The notes under the pieces are model-generated. The model did no database searches. It saw nothing but the letters and a program-made list of their open reading frames with translations, and was not told where the DNA came from. Of a stretch of DNA of 64,000 nt, positions 47,696-59,400 are shown in pieces. Numbering within the stretch: position 1 is the stretch's first letter; the number at the start of each line of letters is the position of its first letter. The position numbers and the translations under genes were made by a program. The stretch lies in assembly GCF_006385785.1 (NCBI RefSeq), contig NZ_VFSH01000003.1, positions 62,001 to 126,000 on the forward strand. Reading direction: 5' to 3'. This DNA is from Streptococcus shenyangsis. GTDB taxonomy: Bacteria; Bacillota; Bacilli; Lactobacillales; Streptococcaceae.

Positions 47696-48811
47696 ATGAA
47701 GATTATAATTGCACCGGATTCGTTTAAGGAAAGCTTGACAGCTCAACAGGTAGCTGAAGCAATAAAAAGAGGCTTCCAACAATCGATAGCAGATGTAGAA
47801 TGTCTCCTCTGCCCTCTTGGTGATGGGGGAGAAGGGACAGTAGATGCCATTCGACATTCTCTCGACCTTGAAGAACAATGGTTCCAAGTGACAGGACCTT
47901 TTGGTCAAAAAGAAGCCATGCGCTATTTTCAAAAAGGAGAGCTAGCACTCTTTGAAGTTGCCGACTTGGTTGGCCTTGGAAAGATTACTCTAGAGAAACG
48001 AAATCCACTGCAAATCCAAACTTGTGGTATTGGAGAGTTGATTCGCCACCTCATCGATCAAGGGATTAAAGAAATCTATATTGGCGTTGGTGGCACGGCC
48101 AGTAATGACGGAGGAATTGGGATCGCTGCTGGTTTAGGTTATCAATTTTATGATAGGGATGGAAATGTCTTGCCTGCTTTTGGTCAATCCTTATTGAACT
48201 TAGCTTCTGTTTCAACAAAAAATCGCTATGAAATTCCTGAAGATGTTCACATTCGTATTTTAGCAGATGTCGTGAATCCCTTATGTGGTCCTCAAGGTGC
48301 GACCTACATTTTTGGCAAACAAAAAGGCCTAGATCCTACTATGTTTGCAGTCGTAGATCAGGCGATACAAGATTTTTATGAAAAAGTCTCACCTGCAACA
48401 TTGGAAATTAAAGGAGCAGGAGCTGGTGGAGGCATTGCTGGCGGTTTGTGTGCCTTTGCTCAGGCAAATATCGTGTCTGGAATAGATACCTGCTTGGACC
48501 TAATCAATTTTGATAAGAAAGTTTTAGATGCTGACTTGGTTATTGTTGGAGAAGGAAGGCTAGATCGTCAAAGTTTAGCAGGTAAAGCGCCAATAGGTGT
48601 TGCAAAAAGAACCCCTGTCGGAGTTCCTGTTATTGCTATTTGTGGTAGTCTTGCAGAAGATTTACCTTCCCTACCATTTGAAAATATCCAAGCCGCCTTT
48701 TCAATTTTGGAGAAAAGTGAACCTCTAGAAGATAGTTTGAAAAATGCTAGTCTTTATCTAGAGCATACGGCTGTTAATATTGGACACTTATTAAATATGC
48801 GTAAGATTTAG
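47696..48811 (+). CDS. glxK: Glycerate kinase (GlxK/GarK family)
   Basis: This 371-residue kinase makes phosphoglycerate from glycerate. The start was set at the second ATG ([20 protein letters not shown]) after GAGGGAAAAT. An earlier ATG at 47684 overlaps the upstream stop and lacks a ribosome site. Family motifs are APDSFKESL (6-14), [23 protein letters not shown] (glycine-rich) and the late EGRLDRQS. It is coupled to the SerB-like gene. Its end overlaps by 4 bp the end of the convergent YueI-like gene. Confidence 0.9.
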   Translation: MKIIIAPDSFKESLTAQQVAEAIKRGFQQSIADVECLLCPLGDGGEGTVDAIRHSLDLEEQWFQVTGPFGQKEAMRYFQKGELALFEVADLVGLGKITLEKRNPLQIQTCGIGELIRHLIDQGIKEIYIGVGGTASNDGGIGIAAGLGYQFYDRDGNVLPAFGQSLLNLASVSTKNRYEIPEDVHIRILADVVNPLCGPQGATYIFGKQKGLDPTMFAVVDQAIQDFYEKVSPATLEIKGAGAGGGIAGGLCAFAQANIVSGIDTCLDLINFDKKVLDADLVIVGEGRLDRQSLAGKAPIGVAKRTPVGVPVIAICGSLAEDLPSLPFENIQAAFSILEKSEPLEDSLKNASLYLEHTAVNIGHLLNMRKI

Positions 48812-49254
48812 CCAAACCATTTCTTCCAGATAGATGTTTTGTCTGATTCTTCCTTTTTAACTTCCCAAAGTTTTGCAAAAGCAAGTCGAAGGTCCTTTTC
48901 TTCTACTTGTACTGGTGCATTGCTATGGATAATCAGTCCGAAAGGAGAAGAAGTATGCTCTTCAGATACTATGGTGGCTTGACTATTAGTTTCTTTAGCT
49001 TCTTTTAAGTAGAAAACTTGCTTGTCAAATTCGATAGTTGGTGAAATCTTCACAAATAGTGGCTCAGCCTTTTCCTGAAAGTTTTCTAAAATAGATAAAA
49101 AGCCTTTTTCTAGCTGAGGGCTATTTGCTGTGTCAATATCTGCATATCCAAGAACTCTTTCCTCAAAAGTACCAAGATAGCGTCTTTGCTCATCTGGATT
49201 TAATTTTGTTCCACCATGAGCTTTTTCAAGTAATTGTTTTGATAAATCTGTCAT
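48808..49254 (-). CDS. YueI-family protein (DUF1694)
   Basis: This 148-residue soluble protein resembles B. subtilis YueI, a family of unknown function. It shows [19 protein letters not shown] near the N-terminus and [11 protein letters not shown] near residue 105. The end, IWKKWFG, is common in this family. It lies convergent with glxK (overlapping stops) and divergent from eno. No catalytic motif can be named. Confidence 0.75.
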   Translation of the reverse strand: MTDLSKQLLEKAHGGTKLNPDEQRRYLGTFEERVLGYADIDTANSPQLEKGFLSILENFQEKAEPLFVKISPTIEFDKQVFYLKEAKETNSQATIVSEEHTSSPFGLIIHSNAPVQVEEKDLRLAFAKLWEVKKEESDKTSIWKKWFG

Positions 49255-49350
49255 AAAAATAGTATATCATAAAAATAAAAAGAAAACATATAAAAGAAAG
49301 CGGTTGCTTAATAAAGTTAAGGAAAATTTACACAAAGATAACGTTTTTTC

Positions 49351-49379
49351 TTGAAAAAGGAGGGTTTTTAAGGTATTAT
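49351..49379 (+). promoter_or_regulatory. eno promoter
   Basis: TTGAAA (49351-49356), a 17-bp spacer and TATTAT (49374-49379) lie 38 bp upstream of the eno ATG, which has a strong AAGGAGAG ribosome site. Confidence 0.85.
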
Positions 49380-49414
49380 AGAGGTGTAAAAAATTTAACT
49401 CATAAGGAGAGTAA

Positions 49415-50722
<1,308 letters not shown>

Positions 50723-50743
50723 TCGTTGATTTAACAACGTTTC

Positions 50744-50776
50744 TAGCCCCTCGGAATTTATCCGAAGGGCTATTTT
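50744..50776 (+). terminator. Intrinsic terminator of eno
   Basis: TAGCCCCTCGGA (50744-50755) pairs with TCCGAAGGGCTA (50761-50772) with one mismatch around ATTTA, then TTTT. Confidence 0.9.
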
Positions 50777-50818
50777 CTGTTCAGGGGGCAAAACTTTTAA
50801 AAAATCTTTTTCATAACT

Positions 50819-50998
50819 TTATCCAGTACATTGGATTGCTTCATCTTTCATGTTCTTTGTGACGTGGGTGTAGATGGAAGTAGTGACTTCAGAGTCGGAA
50901 TGACCAACCTTGTCCGTGATTGTTTTTAAAGGAATTTTATTTTCTGATAAAATATTGGAGATCGCAGACAGAATGTTTTTATAGGTGTTCAATTTGAT
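50819..50998 (-). pseudogene. C-terminal remnant of a phage-type tyrosine integrase
   Basis: The minus-strand frame ending at 50819-50821 reads KNILSAISNILSENKIPLKT, then VGHSDSEVTTSIYTHVT and a terminal MKDEAIQCTG. VGHSDSxxTxxIYTHV is the conserved integrase C-terminal box with the catalytic tyrosine. Upstream the frame closes at a stop, so only about 60 codons survive. The rest of the gap to xerS (50999-51219) is AT-rich and shows no gene. Phage-related genes also lie near eno in pneumococcus, as I recall. Confidence 0.8.
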
Positions 50999-51219
50999 TT
51001 ATTTTTTGTGTAATCCTCTTATTTTAAGATAAATACCAATGACAAATGATTTGCTTATCCGGTATATTACAAAGGAAGATAAGCTAGTAGTCACATAAAT
51101 TTTAATTCAAATTCTTTAAAGCTATTTACTAGGTCAGATATTGCATGTGATTTGATCAAATAATACTGATAGTTTATTTACTCCATCTCTAATTTATTAC
51201 ATAATTTATTTTATGTATT

Positions 51220-52290
51220 TTATAAACTATCTAGAGCATTCTTTTGTTCATCATTGACGATATGGGTATAGAGGTCAGTGACTTGTGTACTGGCATGTCC
51301 TAGCTGGTGACTGACCAAAACTTGCGATTTAGTGGCATCATAGAGCCTAGTTGCTAGGGTATGTCGTAGTTTATGAGGTGTTACACGGACTTTGAAGTCC
51401 TCAGAGTACTTAGCAACCATTTTCTCAACGCTGGAAGCATCGATACGATTAGGAACACCTCTGTAGAGAGTCAAAAAAAGGGCTGTATCTGTTTTCTCCG
51501 TCTTATAGCGTTGATTCCGAATGGCCAGATAATTTTCTAAATAAGGTTTTGCAAAGGCAGCGACATTGACAGAGTCACGTTTGCCACCTTTTCGAGTGAC
51601 ATCGATAATCATCATTTTTAGGTTGAGATCCCTTAGATCTAGATTAACAGCTTCAGATAAGCGGACACCTGATGCCAAGAGAAGGGCAATAATGGCCAAA
51701 TCACGTTCTTTATTTTTATTAAATGATGAAAGAGCGCGATTTGAGAGCTGTTGTGGGTACTCTTGGTCAATATAAGTCAGAAAGCCTTCTGTTTCATCAC
51801 CCAGAAAGAGTTTTTGCTTGATGTTTTCAGCTCTGGCAGCAAGCGTTTCTTTCTTTTTTTTTGTTGAAACTTTCTTCATTACATTGCGATAGAAATAAGG
51901 TTCCCCCTGGTCGTTTTCGACTTCCTCGGTTAGATACTTATAAAGACTAGAAAGTGCTGACAAAGTCCGATTGATGGTTGTCTGAGAAACTCCTTGCTTG
52001 GTTGTATTAGCATTCAGCAAAGGACGTTCACGTAGGTAAAGGATAAAGGATTCCATGTCTTTCTTAGACATATTTTCCAAGACAGATAAAGGGATATCAG
52101 ACATTTTATCAGCATTTGATATACCAGACTCCAAAACCCAGCTAAAAAATCGATCGTATTCCTTGAGGTATTCGTACAAGGTTGTAAAACTGTAGGGAAC
52201 GGCAAGCTTAGATTGATAATATTCTAAAACATACCAGGGCATGATTTGTTTTAGTTTGTCGATTCGTTCCAGTAAAATCTCACGTTTCAT
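51220..52290 (-). CDS. xerS: Site-specific tyrosine recombinase XerS
   Basis: This single-protein streptococcal chromosome-dimer resolvase acts at difSL with FtsK. The 356-residue protein has an N-terminal SAM-like core-binding domain (about 20-140). In the catalytic domain R is in [11 protein letters not shown] in [14 protein letters not shown] is complete, and the H and nucleophile Y lie in [14 protein letters not shown]. The ATG follows TATGGAGAAAATAC. Its difSL site lies about 50 bp upstream and overlaps its promoter. Confidence 0.95.
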   Translation of the reverse strand: MKREILLERIDKLKQIMPWYVLEYYQSKLAVPYSFTTLYEYLKEYDRFFSWVLESGISNADKMSDIPLSVLENMSKKDMESFILYLRERPLLNANTTKQGVSQTTINRTLSALSSLYKYLTEEVENDQGEPYFYRNVMKKVSTKKKKETLAARAENIKQKLFLGDETEGFLTYIDQEYPQQLSNRALSSFNKNKERDLAIIALLLASGVRLSEAVNLDLRDLNLKMMIIDVTRKGGKRDSVNVAAFAKPYLENYLAIRNQRYKTEKTDTALFLTLYRGVPNRIDASSVEKMVAKYSEDFKVRVTPHKLRHTLATRLYDATKSQVLVSHQLGHASTQVTDLYTHIVNDEQKNALDSL

Positions 52291-52319
52291 GTATTTTCTC
52301 CATAAATAAGTCTACTAGT

Positions 52320-52348
52320 AGTATAGCATAGACTAATAGATTTTTCAA
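52320..52348 (-). promoter_or_regulatory. xerS promoter with -35 box inside dif
   Basis: On the minus strand the -35 TTGAAA (52348-52343), a 17-bp spacer and TGCTATACT (-10 at 52325-52320) lie about 30 bp before the xerS ATG. The -35 hexamer is the terminal six bases of the dif site. Confidence 0.75.
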
Positions 52349-52373
52349 GAAAATTATAGTTTTTCGGAAAGAT
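52343..52373 (-). other. difSL chromosome-dimer resolution site
   Basis: On the minus strand the 31-bp site reads ATCTTTCCGAAAAACTATAA followed by TTTTCTTGAAA. This matches the streptococcal/lactococcal difSL as I remember it, at its standard place directly upstream of xerS. Gene direction switches from mainly + to entirely - across this point, as expected at the replication terminus. Confidence 0.9.
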
Positions 52374-52471
52374 GTTATAGAAGTTTTTTTAAAGTGATAA
52401 AAAGAATTTGAAATAACTAAAAAATTTTTTCGACAAAAATTGTCTATAATGTACTTTATTCCTGAGAAACT

Positions 52472-52518
52472 AACACAAAGACTTGGTTCTTATGAAAAAA
52501 GAACCAAGTCTTTGTGTT
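52472..52518. terminator. Perfect 20-bp hairpin between dif and the MepB-like gene
   Basis: AACACAAAGACTTGGTTCTT (52472-52491) and its exact reverse complement (52499-52518) enclose 7 nt. It lies 37 bp past the stop of the minus-strand MepB-like gene and can serve as its terminator. On the + strand a TATAAT (52445-52450) lies just upstream, so a short RNA is also possible. Confidence 0.8.
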
Positions 52519-52554
52519 TGATATGAATCTACTAGAAATTTTTCAAAGTCATTC

Positions 52555-52992
52555 TTATAATTCAATTTCTCTAAAAAATTTCAATTGCCATTTTTGTGTT
52601 GATTGAGCCGTTGTATTTAAATTTGCGCACCAAGGCGGATAAAATCGCATGGACATTTTTCCTTTGCTGTTTTTTGTCGAGAGAATTTTCTTACGAATAG
52701 CAACTTCGTTTGGAATAATAAATAGCCCCTTTTTATCATTATCGATGACAACGATAACAAGTTCAGTTCCCAAATCTTCATTGGTATAAGGAATATTCAT
52801 GTTATTTTTGTCTTTTTTCCAAAAAACTGTAAAATATCCTTCTTTTTTCGGTGTTCTTTTTGCTAAGCGGCATCTTTTATATCCTTGCTCATCCTTTATT
52901 TTGATAAGAATACCTTCGTATTTTTCATTCCACTTTTCTTTAATGAATTCAAACTCACCATAAAACTCATATAGAACATCTAGTATTTTCAT
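52555..52992 (-). CDS. MepB-like protein (145 aa)
   Basis: This resembles the MepB family, named from the staphylococcal mepRAB multidrug locus, whose biochemical role is unknown. Conserved features include YEGILIKIKDEQGYKRCRLA, KKEGYFTVFWKKD and FIIPNEVAIRKKIL. The C-terminal segment MRFYPPWCANLNTTAQSTQK is a family-like ending. It has no signal or TM helix. It stands alone, and the next gene upstream is a ClC transporter. Confidence 0.78.
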   Translation of the reverse strand: MKILDVLYEFYGEFEFIKEKWNEKYEGILIKIKDEQGYKRCRLAKRTPKKEGYFTVFWKKDKNNMNIPYTNEDLGTELVIVVIDNDKKGLFIIPNEVAIRKKILSTKNSKGKMSMRFYPPWCANLNTTAQSTQKWQLKFFREIEL

Positions 52993-53074
52993 TATGATGT
53001 ATGTCCTCCCTTATCAAAATCAACAAAATATTCTTGATACATTTATTACATAATAAAAATTATGTAAATACAGT

Positions 53075-54625
53075 TTATAACAGCAAATCTTTTACTTTCC
53101 CAATTTCACTTTTTGGAATCACTAGGTGAATCATATCACCCAGATACATTCTGGTTGAGCCGTTAACTGTTTGTCTCTTGCCGTTATGGACTTGGGTTGT
53201 AATAAGAATATTGTGTGGTAGGTTGAGTTCATGAACCTGTTTTCCAGCGATTTTGTCTGATACAGGAATTTCAATGAGGGTGACTTCTCCTTCATCTGTT
53301 GCTTCTTCAGGCAGCATTTTTTCAAGCATGGCCTCATAGACTGGCGTCCCCTTGAGCAGATCCATGATGATGTAAGCAACTAAGGTGACTAATCCAAGTG
53401 GCATGAGATTGCGAATATCTCCTACCATCTCAGTTACGAGTATCATAGCGGTTAAGGGGGCCTTAGATATTGCTCCAAAATAGCCACTCATTCCTAGAAT
53501 GACAAATATAGGAAACTGCTCTTGACTGACAAGTCCAAGATTGACGCAAATAAGACCAACTAGGGCACCGAGTAAGGAACCAAGCGCTAAAATTGGTAGG
53601 AAAATTCCTCCTGGAAGGCCACTTCCATAACTAATCATGCTCCAAACAAAGCGGATCAAAAAGTAAGCTAATAGAACTTGGAAACTAAAATTTTGCTCAG
53701 TTAGGGAAAGGACAACCTGATTTCCACCACCAAGGATTTGTGGTAAGAAAATTCCGACTGGTATGATGAAAATGAAGGCTAGAATTGGATAATAAGCTCT
53801 ATCCAAACGCATTTTTTGACCAAGCCAATCATAAACTCTGCCGACGTTTAATACAGCTTTCTCATAGAGAAATCCAGAAAGTCCTAGAAAAATTCCCATA
53901 ACCAAGTAAATCCAATACTGATCTAAGGTCATGAGAGGGATATTATCTGGCATATCCAGTACGGGCGTTAGGCCAAATATGAGTAAAGAAACAAAGTTTG
54001 CTACGAGACTAGCTGCTAGAGTGGAAACCCAGAAAAAGCGCGAAAAATGATGATAGACTTCTTCTACAACAAAGAGGAGACCTGCTATTGGAGCGTTAAA
54101 TGCTGCGGCTAATCCTGCGGCTGCACCACTAGCAATCAGGGAGCGTTCCTCTACCGGACTAGATTTTAGCCACTTGGCAATACCTTTTCCACCAACTGCT
54201 CCAAGTTGAATACTGGGTCCCTCACGCCCCAGCATGAGTCCACTGGCAATAGCAAGAATACCTAGCACATATTTTTTCCAGAGAACGCTCCACCAGTTGA
54301 TATTCATCAATCCCTTTAATTCTGCTTCGACTTGAGGAATTCCTGAGCCTTTGATATCTTTTTCTGACCGAGTTAATTTCGCACTGAGCCAGCAGATGAG
54401 TATGTAAAATAAAACCAGTACAAAAAGATTGCGCACTAGGTGCGCTTGATCTTGATAAAATCCTTGTATCAGGTGGAATCCTTTTTCAATTAAGAAACGA
54501 AAGGATCCAACGATAATTCCAACAACGAGACCAACAAGGATTCCTCGTCCAACTTGGGATAATATAGTACTTGAGGCAAAGGCAAATTCTTTCTTGGAAC
54601 TGAGTGTTTCTGACTGTTCCTCCAT
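53075..54625 (-). CDS. ClC-family chloride/proton antiporter with C-terminal TrkA-C domain
   Basis: The start was chosen at the second of two nearby ATGs (54625) because AGAAGGAATG is then well spaced, giving 516 residues. The ClC pore motifs are present: GSGIPQVEAE, GREGPSIQLG with the gating glutamate, and GLPGGIFLP. Gating Glu favours H+/Cl- exchange over a passive channel. About 70 C-terminal residues form an RCK/TrkA-C-type regulatory domain (IEIPVSDKIAGKQVHELNLP). It lies 10 bp downstream of rnhB and is probably co-transcribed with ylqF-rnhB. Confidence 0.9.
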   Translation of the reverse strand: MEEQSETLSSKKEFAFASSTILSQVGRGILVGLVVGIIVGSFRFLIEKGFHLIQGFYQDQAHLVRNLFVLVLFYILICWLSAKLTRSEKDIKGSGIPQVEAELKGLMNINWWSVLWKKYVLGILAIASGLMLGREGPSIQLGAVGGKGIAKWLKSSPVEERSLIASGAAAGLAAAFNAPIAGLLFVVEEVYHHFSRFFWVSTLAASLVANFVSLLIFGLTPVLDMPDNIPLMTLDQYWIYLVMGIFLGLSGFLYEKAVLNVGRVYDWLGQKMRLDRAYYPILAFIFIIPVGIFLPQILGGGNQVVLSLTEQNFSFQVLLAYFLIRFVWSMISYGSGLPGGIFLPILALGSLLGALVGLICVNLGLVSQEQFPIFVILGMSGYFGAISKAPLTAMILVTEMVGDIRNLMPLGLVTLVAYIIMDLLKGTPVYEAMLEKMLPEEATDEGEVTLIEIPVSDKIAGKQVHELNLPHNILITTQVHNGKRQTVNGSTRMYLGDMIHLVIPKSEIGKVKDLLL

Positions 54626-54641
54626 AATCATTCCTTCTAAC

Positions 54642-55421
54642 TTAACTTTCTTTTTCTCTTGAAACCAGTGATTTTACTGGTTCAAAGCTGGTTCGATGAA
54701 TTGTGGTAACTCCTAGTTTTTCAAGTCCTACCAGATGTTTAGCTGTTCCATATCCTGCATTAGCAGCAAAATCATAGCCAGGGAACTGCTGATCGTAGTC
54801 CTTCATCAATTCATCACGTGTCACCTTGGCTACTATGGAAGCTGCTGCGATCGAGAGAGAATTAGCATCGCCCTTGATGATGGAGGTTTGTGAAATTGGT
54901 AATTCCAACTTCATGGCATCTATCAAAAGGTGCTCAGGTTGAGGACTGAGTTGGGAGATTGCTTCCTTCATAGCCAGTTTGGTCGCTTCATAGATATTGA
55001 CTTGGTCGATGACCTGATTATCCATGATACCAATCCCGATTGACAAGGCTTGGTCTTGAACTGCTTTGAAAATCTCCAGATGCTTCTTTTTAGGAATTTT
55101 CTTGCTATCGTTGAGACCTTTAATCTTACAATTTTGAGGTAAAATAACGGCTGCCGCGACTACAGGGCCAGCAAGAGGACCACGGCCGACCTCATCAACA
55201 CCAGCAATTAAGGTCAATCCTTGCTTATAAAGTTCTTTTTCATAAGAAAGCATGGATTCCAAACGCAAATTTTCATCTAATTTAGCTTGAATGGCTTTTT
55301 TACGCTTGCTGATTTCCTTTTGAACTCCAGAGCGACCATCCTTTTCAAGTTCTAAAAAAATAGGGCTTTCTAAATCCTTGACTGTTGCAAGGAGTTCTTT
55401 TATTTCTTTAATCGTCGCCAT
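54642..55421 (-). CDS. rnhB: Ribonuclease HII
   Basis: This enzyme cleaves RNA in RNA-DNA hybrids and single ribonucleotides in DNA. The 259-residue protein has an N-terminal helical extension (1-70), then the active-site motif [14 protein letters not shown] (D76, E77), with later acidic residues in LNDSKK and [10 protein letters not shown]. It overlaps the end of ylqF by 14 bp, and this rbgA-rnhB pair is conserved in Firmicutes. Confidence 0.96.
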   Translation of the reverse strand: MATIKEIKELLATVKDLESPIFLELEKDGRSGVQKEISKRKKAIQAKLDENLRLESMLSYEKELYKQGLTLIAGVDEVGRGPLAGPVVAAAVILPQNCKIKGLNDSKKIPKKKHLEIFKAVQDQALSIGIGIMDNQVIDQVNIYEATKLAMKEAISQLSPQPEHLLIDAMKLELPISQTSIIKGDANSLSIAAASIVAKVTRDELMKDYDQQFPGYDFAANAGYGTAKHLVGLEKLGVTTIHRTSFEPVKSLVSREKES

Positions 55422-56259
55422 CGAGGTCTTCCAATGTATCTAAGGTATAGTTACCGAGTTTACCATCACGGACTTCCTTCACGAAGAGACTGTAGAAACG
55501 GTCATAGTCGTCTCTGAAACCGAGGGCGCGGGTCATGTCCATAATAATAACAGGAGCTTCTTCTTCAATTTTCATTTGTTTGAAGCGTTCAGCCAGCTTT
55601 TCTGGATAATGTTCTTTGAAATAATTGATACCAAAAATGGTCACCTCATCCATAGGAAGCAACTGGTCTTTGATAGCTCCAGTCAAGGCTAGTTTAAGAG
55701 CGACAGTTTCGTCTTCGAACTTAGGCCAGAGAATCCCTGGTGTATCCAAGATTTCCAGGTCTTTATTGGTTTTGAGCCATTGTTGCCCCTTGGTCACACC
55801 TGGTTTGTTACCGACAACGGCAATCTTCTTACCAGCTAAGCGGTTCATGAGAGTTGATTTACCAGCGTTTGGAATACCGATAATCATGGTACGCAAGGTT
55901 TCAATCTTAATCCCACGTTCTTTCTGGCGAGCAATCTTATCAACCATGAGCTTTTTAGCTGCGTCTGTTACGACTTTTACAGTCACTTGTTCTTTAGAGT
56001 TGATAGCCAGAGTCTGAATTCCTTGTGATTCAAAATACTGACGCCATTCCTTGGTTATTGCTGGATCGGCCAAGTCTGCCTTGTTTAAAATCAAGAGTTT
56101 TGGTTTATCACCAACAATCTTGGTCAACATAGGATTTTGACTAGATAGAGGTAAGCGTGCATCCACCAAAATCGTCACAAAATCAACAAATTTTAAATTT
56201 TCCTGCACCTGTCGACGCGCTTTAGACATGTGACCAGGAAACCATTGAATAGTAGCCAT
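55408..56259 (-). CDS. ylqF: Ribosome biogenesis GTPase RbgA (YlqF)
   Basis: This is a GTPase for late assembly of the 50S subunit. The start was set at the ATG at 56259 ([17 protein letters not shown]), giving the standard 283 residues; an in-frame TTG lies 24 bp upstream. Circularly permuted GTPase order: NKADLADP (G4) comes first, then [12 protein letters not shown] (G1) and DTPGILWPK (G3). GAAAGGAAA lies ahead of the start. It forms an operon with rnhB. Confidence 0.95.
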   Translation of the reverse strand: MATIQWFPGHMSKARRQVQENLKFVDFVTILVDARLPLSSQNPMLTKIVGDKPKLLILNKADLADPAITKEWRQYFESQGIQTLAINSKEQVTVKVVTDAAKKLMVDKIARQKERGIKIETLRTMIIGIPNAGKSTLMNRLAGKKIAVVGNKPGVTKGQQWLKTNKDLEILDTPGILWPKFEDETVALKLALTGAIKDQLLPMDEVTIFGINYFKEHYPEKLAERFKQMKIEEEAPVIIMDMTRALGFRDDYDRFYSLFVKEVRDGKLGNYTLDTLEDLDGDD

Positions 56260-56420
56260 TGAGTTTTTTTCCTTTCGTATCAAGGGTTTAGAGCCCCTAT
56301 TTTATTTTACTATCGCTTGAACATAAAATGAATGATGTTCAAACAATTTTTGTTTTATAATACAGAAATCTACTTTATATTATATCATGACTTCTATAGC
56401 CCTTCAACCTCCCTGAATAG

Positions 56421-56446
56421 AAAAAAGCCATCAAATGATGACTTTT
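56421..56446 (-). terminator. Intrinsic terminator of the metalloprotease genes
   Basis: On the minus strand AAAAGTCATC and GATGGCTTTT pair around ATTT (one G-T pair), followed by a T run. It lies about 27-50 bp past the stop of the M26 protease gene. Confidence 0.8.
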
Positions 56447-56472
56447 CATAGGGATCAAAAAACTTGTCCCCT

Positions 56473-59400
56473 TTATATTTTAAACAACGGATTTAAGAAA
56501 CCGTCTGTGTTTTGTAACAACTTCTTGTAAACTTTCCACTTGAGACCTTCGGTATGCTTGAAACCACCTTCTTTCAAGTCTTTCTCAACAGCAGTGTTAA
56601 ATAAGTCTTGGAGTTGAGCATAAGTTGAAATTTTAGAACCGTCTACTTCAATCTCAACAAAGCCTTTCTGTGCTTTCGCATACACTTCATGATACCAATG
56701 TTTCTTCCACTCTTCGAGGTTTTGGAATTGATTATTAGAAACTTTCTTGATAATGAAATCATCACCTAAAAGCCCTTTATTTTCTCTGTTGGCATCACCT
56801 TTTAACTTGTTAGAAACATAAGGGATAAAGCCATTTTCATAACCATAGTAACCCCACATACGGAAAGTATTGTGTTTAAAGGAAATAGAACCTACGGTGC
56901 TTCGACTCGTATTCCCGCCAAAGATACCTGCCATCATATTGACAGTTTGATAAGCACTATCAAAACCTTCCGTACGGAAGCGACCGTTATTTGGCATACC
57001 ATGAAGAGTTACAAAGTTATTATCTACCAACTTGTCAATGCTATCAATTGGTAATTTCTTCTCTTCTTCCGTCAAGTCACGCAATTTGTCCCACTGGTGT
57101 GGTTCTCCAATTAAACGATTTCTATCCGCATTGGTGCGCCACTCTTTATCCATCTTCTTGAACCACTTAGAGTTATCAGATAACTTTTGATTAATAACAG
57201 CAGTAGCTTCTAAGTAATCCAACATCATCATAGACTCATTGTAGTTTTTCATATAACTATCAATCTTGTCTCGACTGTCTAACTTAGCTGGGTCATAGTT
57301 ATAAAGTTGCTCTCCATCATTTTTACGCTCATAAGCCATATTGATACCGAGCGCACCATATTCACTATTTGGAGTAGACTTATCAGGAGTTTGTAACATA
57401 CCTTGAGCGAAGGCTTCTAAATCAGTACCTTCACGGTGTCTATGACCTCCGTAGTAAACCATTCTATCGTTAACGTGAGTCGTTTCATGGGTAAAGGCTG
57501 AAATACCAAAGTCGTCTAACATTTTCGTAACCATGAAATATACTTGATCGTCTTTATACGGGTCGCCATAAATCTTAGCCATCGCCCCCATAGCGCCATT
57601 TACTTGATGCCAACGATCAGTCGGGCCGAATAGCTCACGAATAGGAGATACCACTGCACCACCTCGTCCATAACCTTGACGATTTGCATCGGGAATGCCG
57701 TCATACCACTGACTGTCCCACACAGGAGTCGGTACCATATTTTGACTCTTAAGGAGTTTATCACGTACACTCGGAAGAGCTAAACGAGACCAAAAGTCTA
57801 GGTATCTTTGTTGTGCTTTTGCTACTAAATTAATCTTAGGTTTTAAAGACTCTCTCGCTTCCTCTGTATTTTTACCATATCTCTCAAATGAACTATAAGC
57901 TAAAGTGTTATAGGTAGAAATCATAAATATATGAGCTTTCTTCAAATTGAGCAATGGTAAAATCATACGACCGTGAATATCATTATTTAAACCATCAAAT
58001 ACACGGTGACGCTTATCTTTAAAGACTTCTGTGCTTGTTTCAGGTTCTACTACATAAACGTTTTTCGCAGAATGAATAAACCAGTCATTCAAATCTTTAT
58101 CTTCTGTAAATAAACGCATGTTATAGTCTAAGAAGCTACGTAAATCACCTTTACCAGTTGCACCAGCAATCACTTCTTTGTAAGCATCTTGTGTACGGTC
58201 ACCTTTTAAGAAATGCTCTCTTGACCCAATTTGAATCAAACGATCTAATACACTTGGTGTCTTACCATAAAAGTCAGGTTTAAACATCATAATATCTTTG
58301 ATACTCAAATCACCATATTTGATATCATAGTAACGATTAAGATAAGTCAGTCCCATCATAATTTTAGCTTTGTTATCTTCAACTTTCTTAAGTAAAGCAC
58401 GCTCAACTACTTCCCCACCGTTTAACTGATGATCTTCATTTTCTAAAATCTGACTAACAAGTTTTTCTAAGTTTCCTTTTACTTCTTCAAAGCTTTCTTC
58501 GAAATACAAGCCTTTAATATACTCAGTTTTCTTATCTGGTGTGTTCTTCCAAGGTTTATCACGCTGATCCATCAAGCTACGAACTTCATCTGAAAGTAAG
58601 GTAACACTAGCTAACTTCTCTTTAATACCGCTTGCTAACTGGTTACGATTCTTCATAACCATATTTGGAGTATAGACAATGTTTTGACCTGCCACATCAT
58701 ACTCTTTTACTTGAGCTACTTTAGAGTCCGTTTTAGCAGTTACAGCTAACTCTTCTTTTGTACCATCAGCATAGTGAACCATAATCTTATCAATATCCGA
58801 TAAATCAGTTACAAACTGCCCTGATTTCATACCCGTTACAGACAGAACGGTTTTCTTAACAAGATTGGACTCATCTGTTAGCTTATTCCCTTGGTTTACA
58901 ATCCACTCTTTGTTATAAAATGGTTGCAATTTTTCCAAGTTTCGATAAGCTACTTCTCTTGTCTCTTTATAGTCCTGAATAGCTTTATAATCAGAATCTC
59001 TATCGATGATACGATTTAACTTGTTTACGACAGGATCTTGAATAGTAAAGGTGTTGGCTGTGATATTCATCTTAGCGATTTTAGCATCTGCTTCTTCTTG
59101 AGAGATACCAGTAATACGATTTGAATGTTTGTAGGAAGATAAACCACTTGCAACACCATTTACATAATTTACACGTTTGATATTATCTAATCCAAAATAT
59201 TGGTCATTATCATTCAAGGCTGGTGAACCATAGACAATTTCACCATTATTTACTTTAAGCATTGTTACGACATCTTCAATGACACCCCAGTTAAAGTTGT
59301 TATGAATTACACCTCCACTTTCGCCATGCTGAATCAAATTCATAGTACCTTTTATTACAGCATTTCGGAGAAATCCTTTTTTACCTACTGTCATCGAGTC

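Noticed and set aside
49290..49320. Partial cre-like word GAAAGCGGTTGC upstream of eno
   Set aside because: There are too many mismatches to the CcpA consensus, and it lies well upstream of the promoter.
52445..52450. TATAAT taken as a firm promoter for a + strand gene
   Set aside because: No -35 box at normal spacing and no + strand ORF follow. It is listed only as a possible small RNA.
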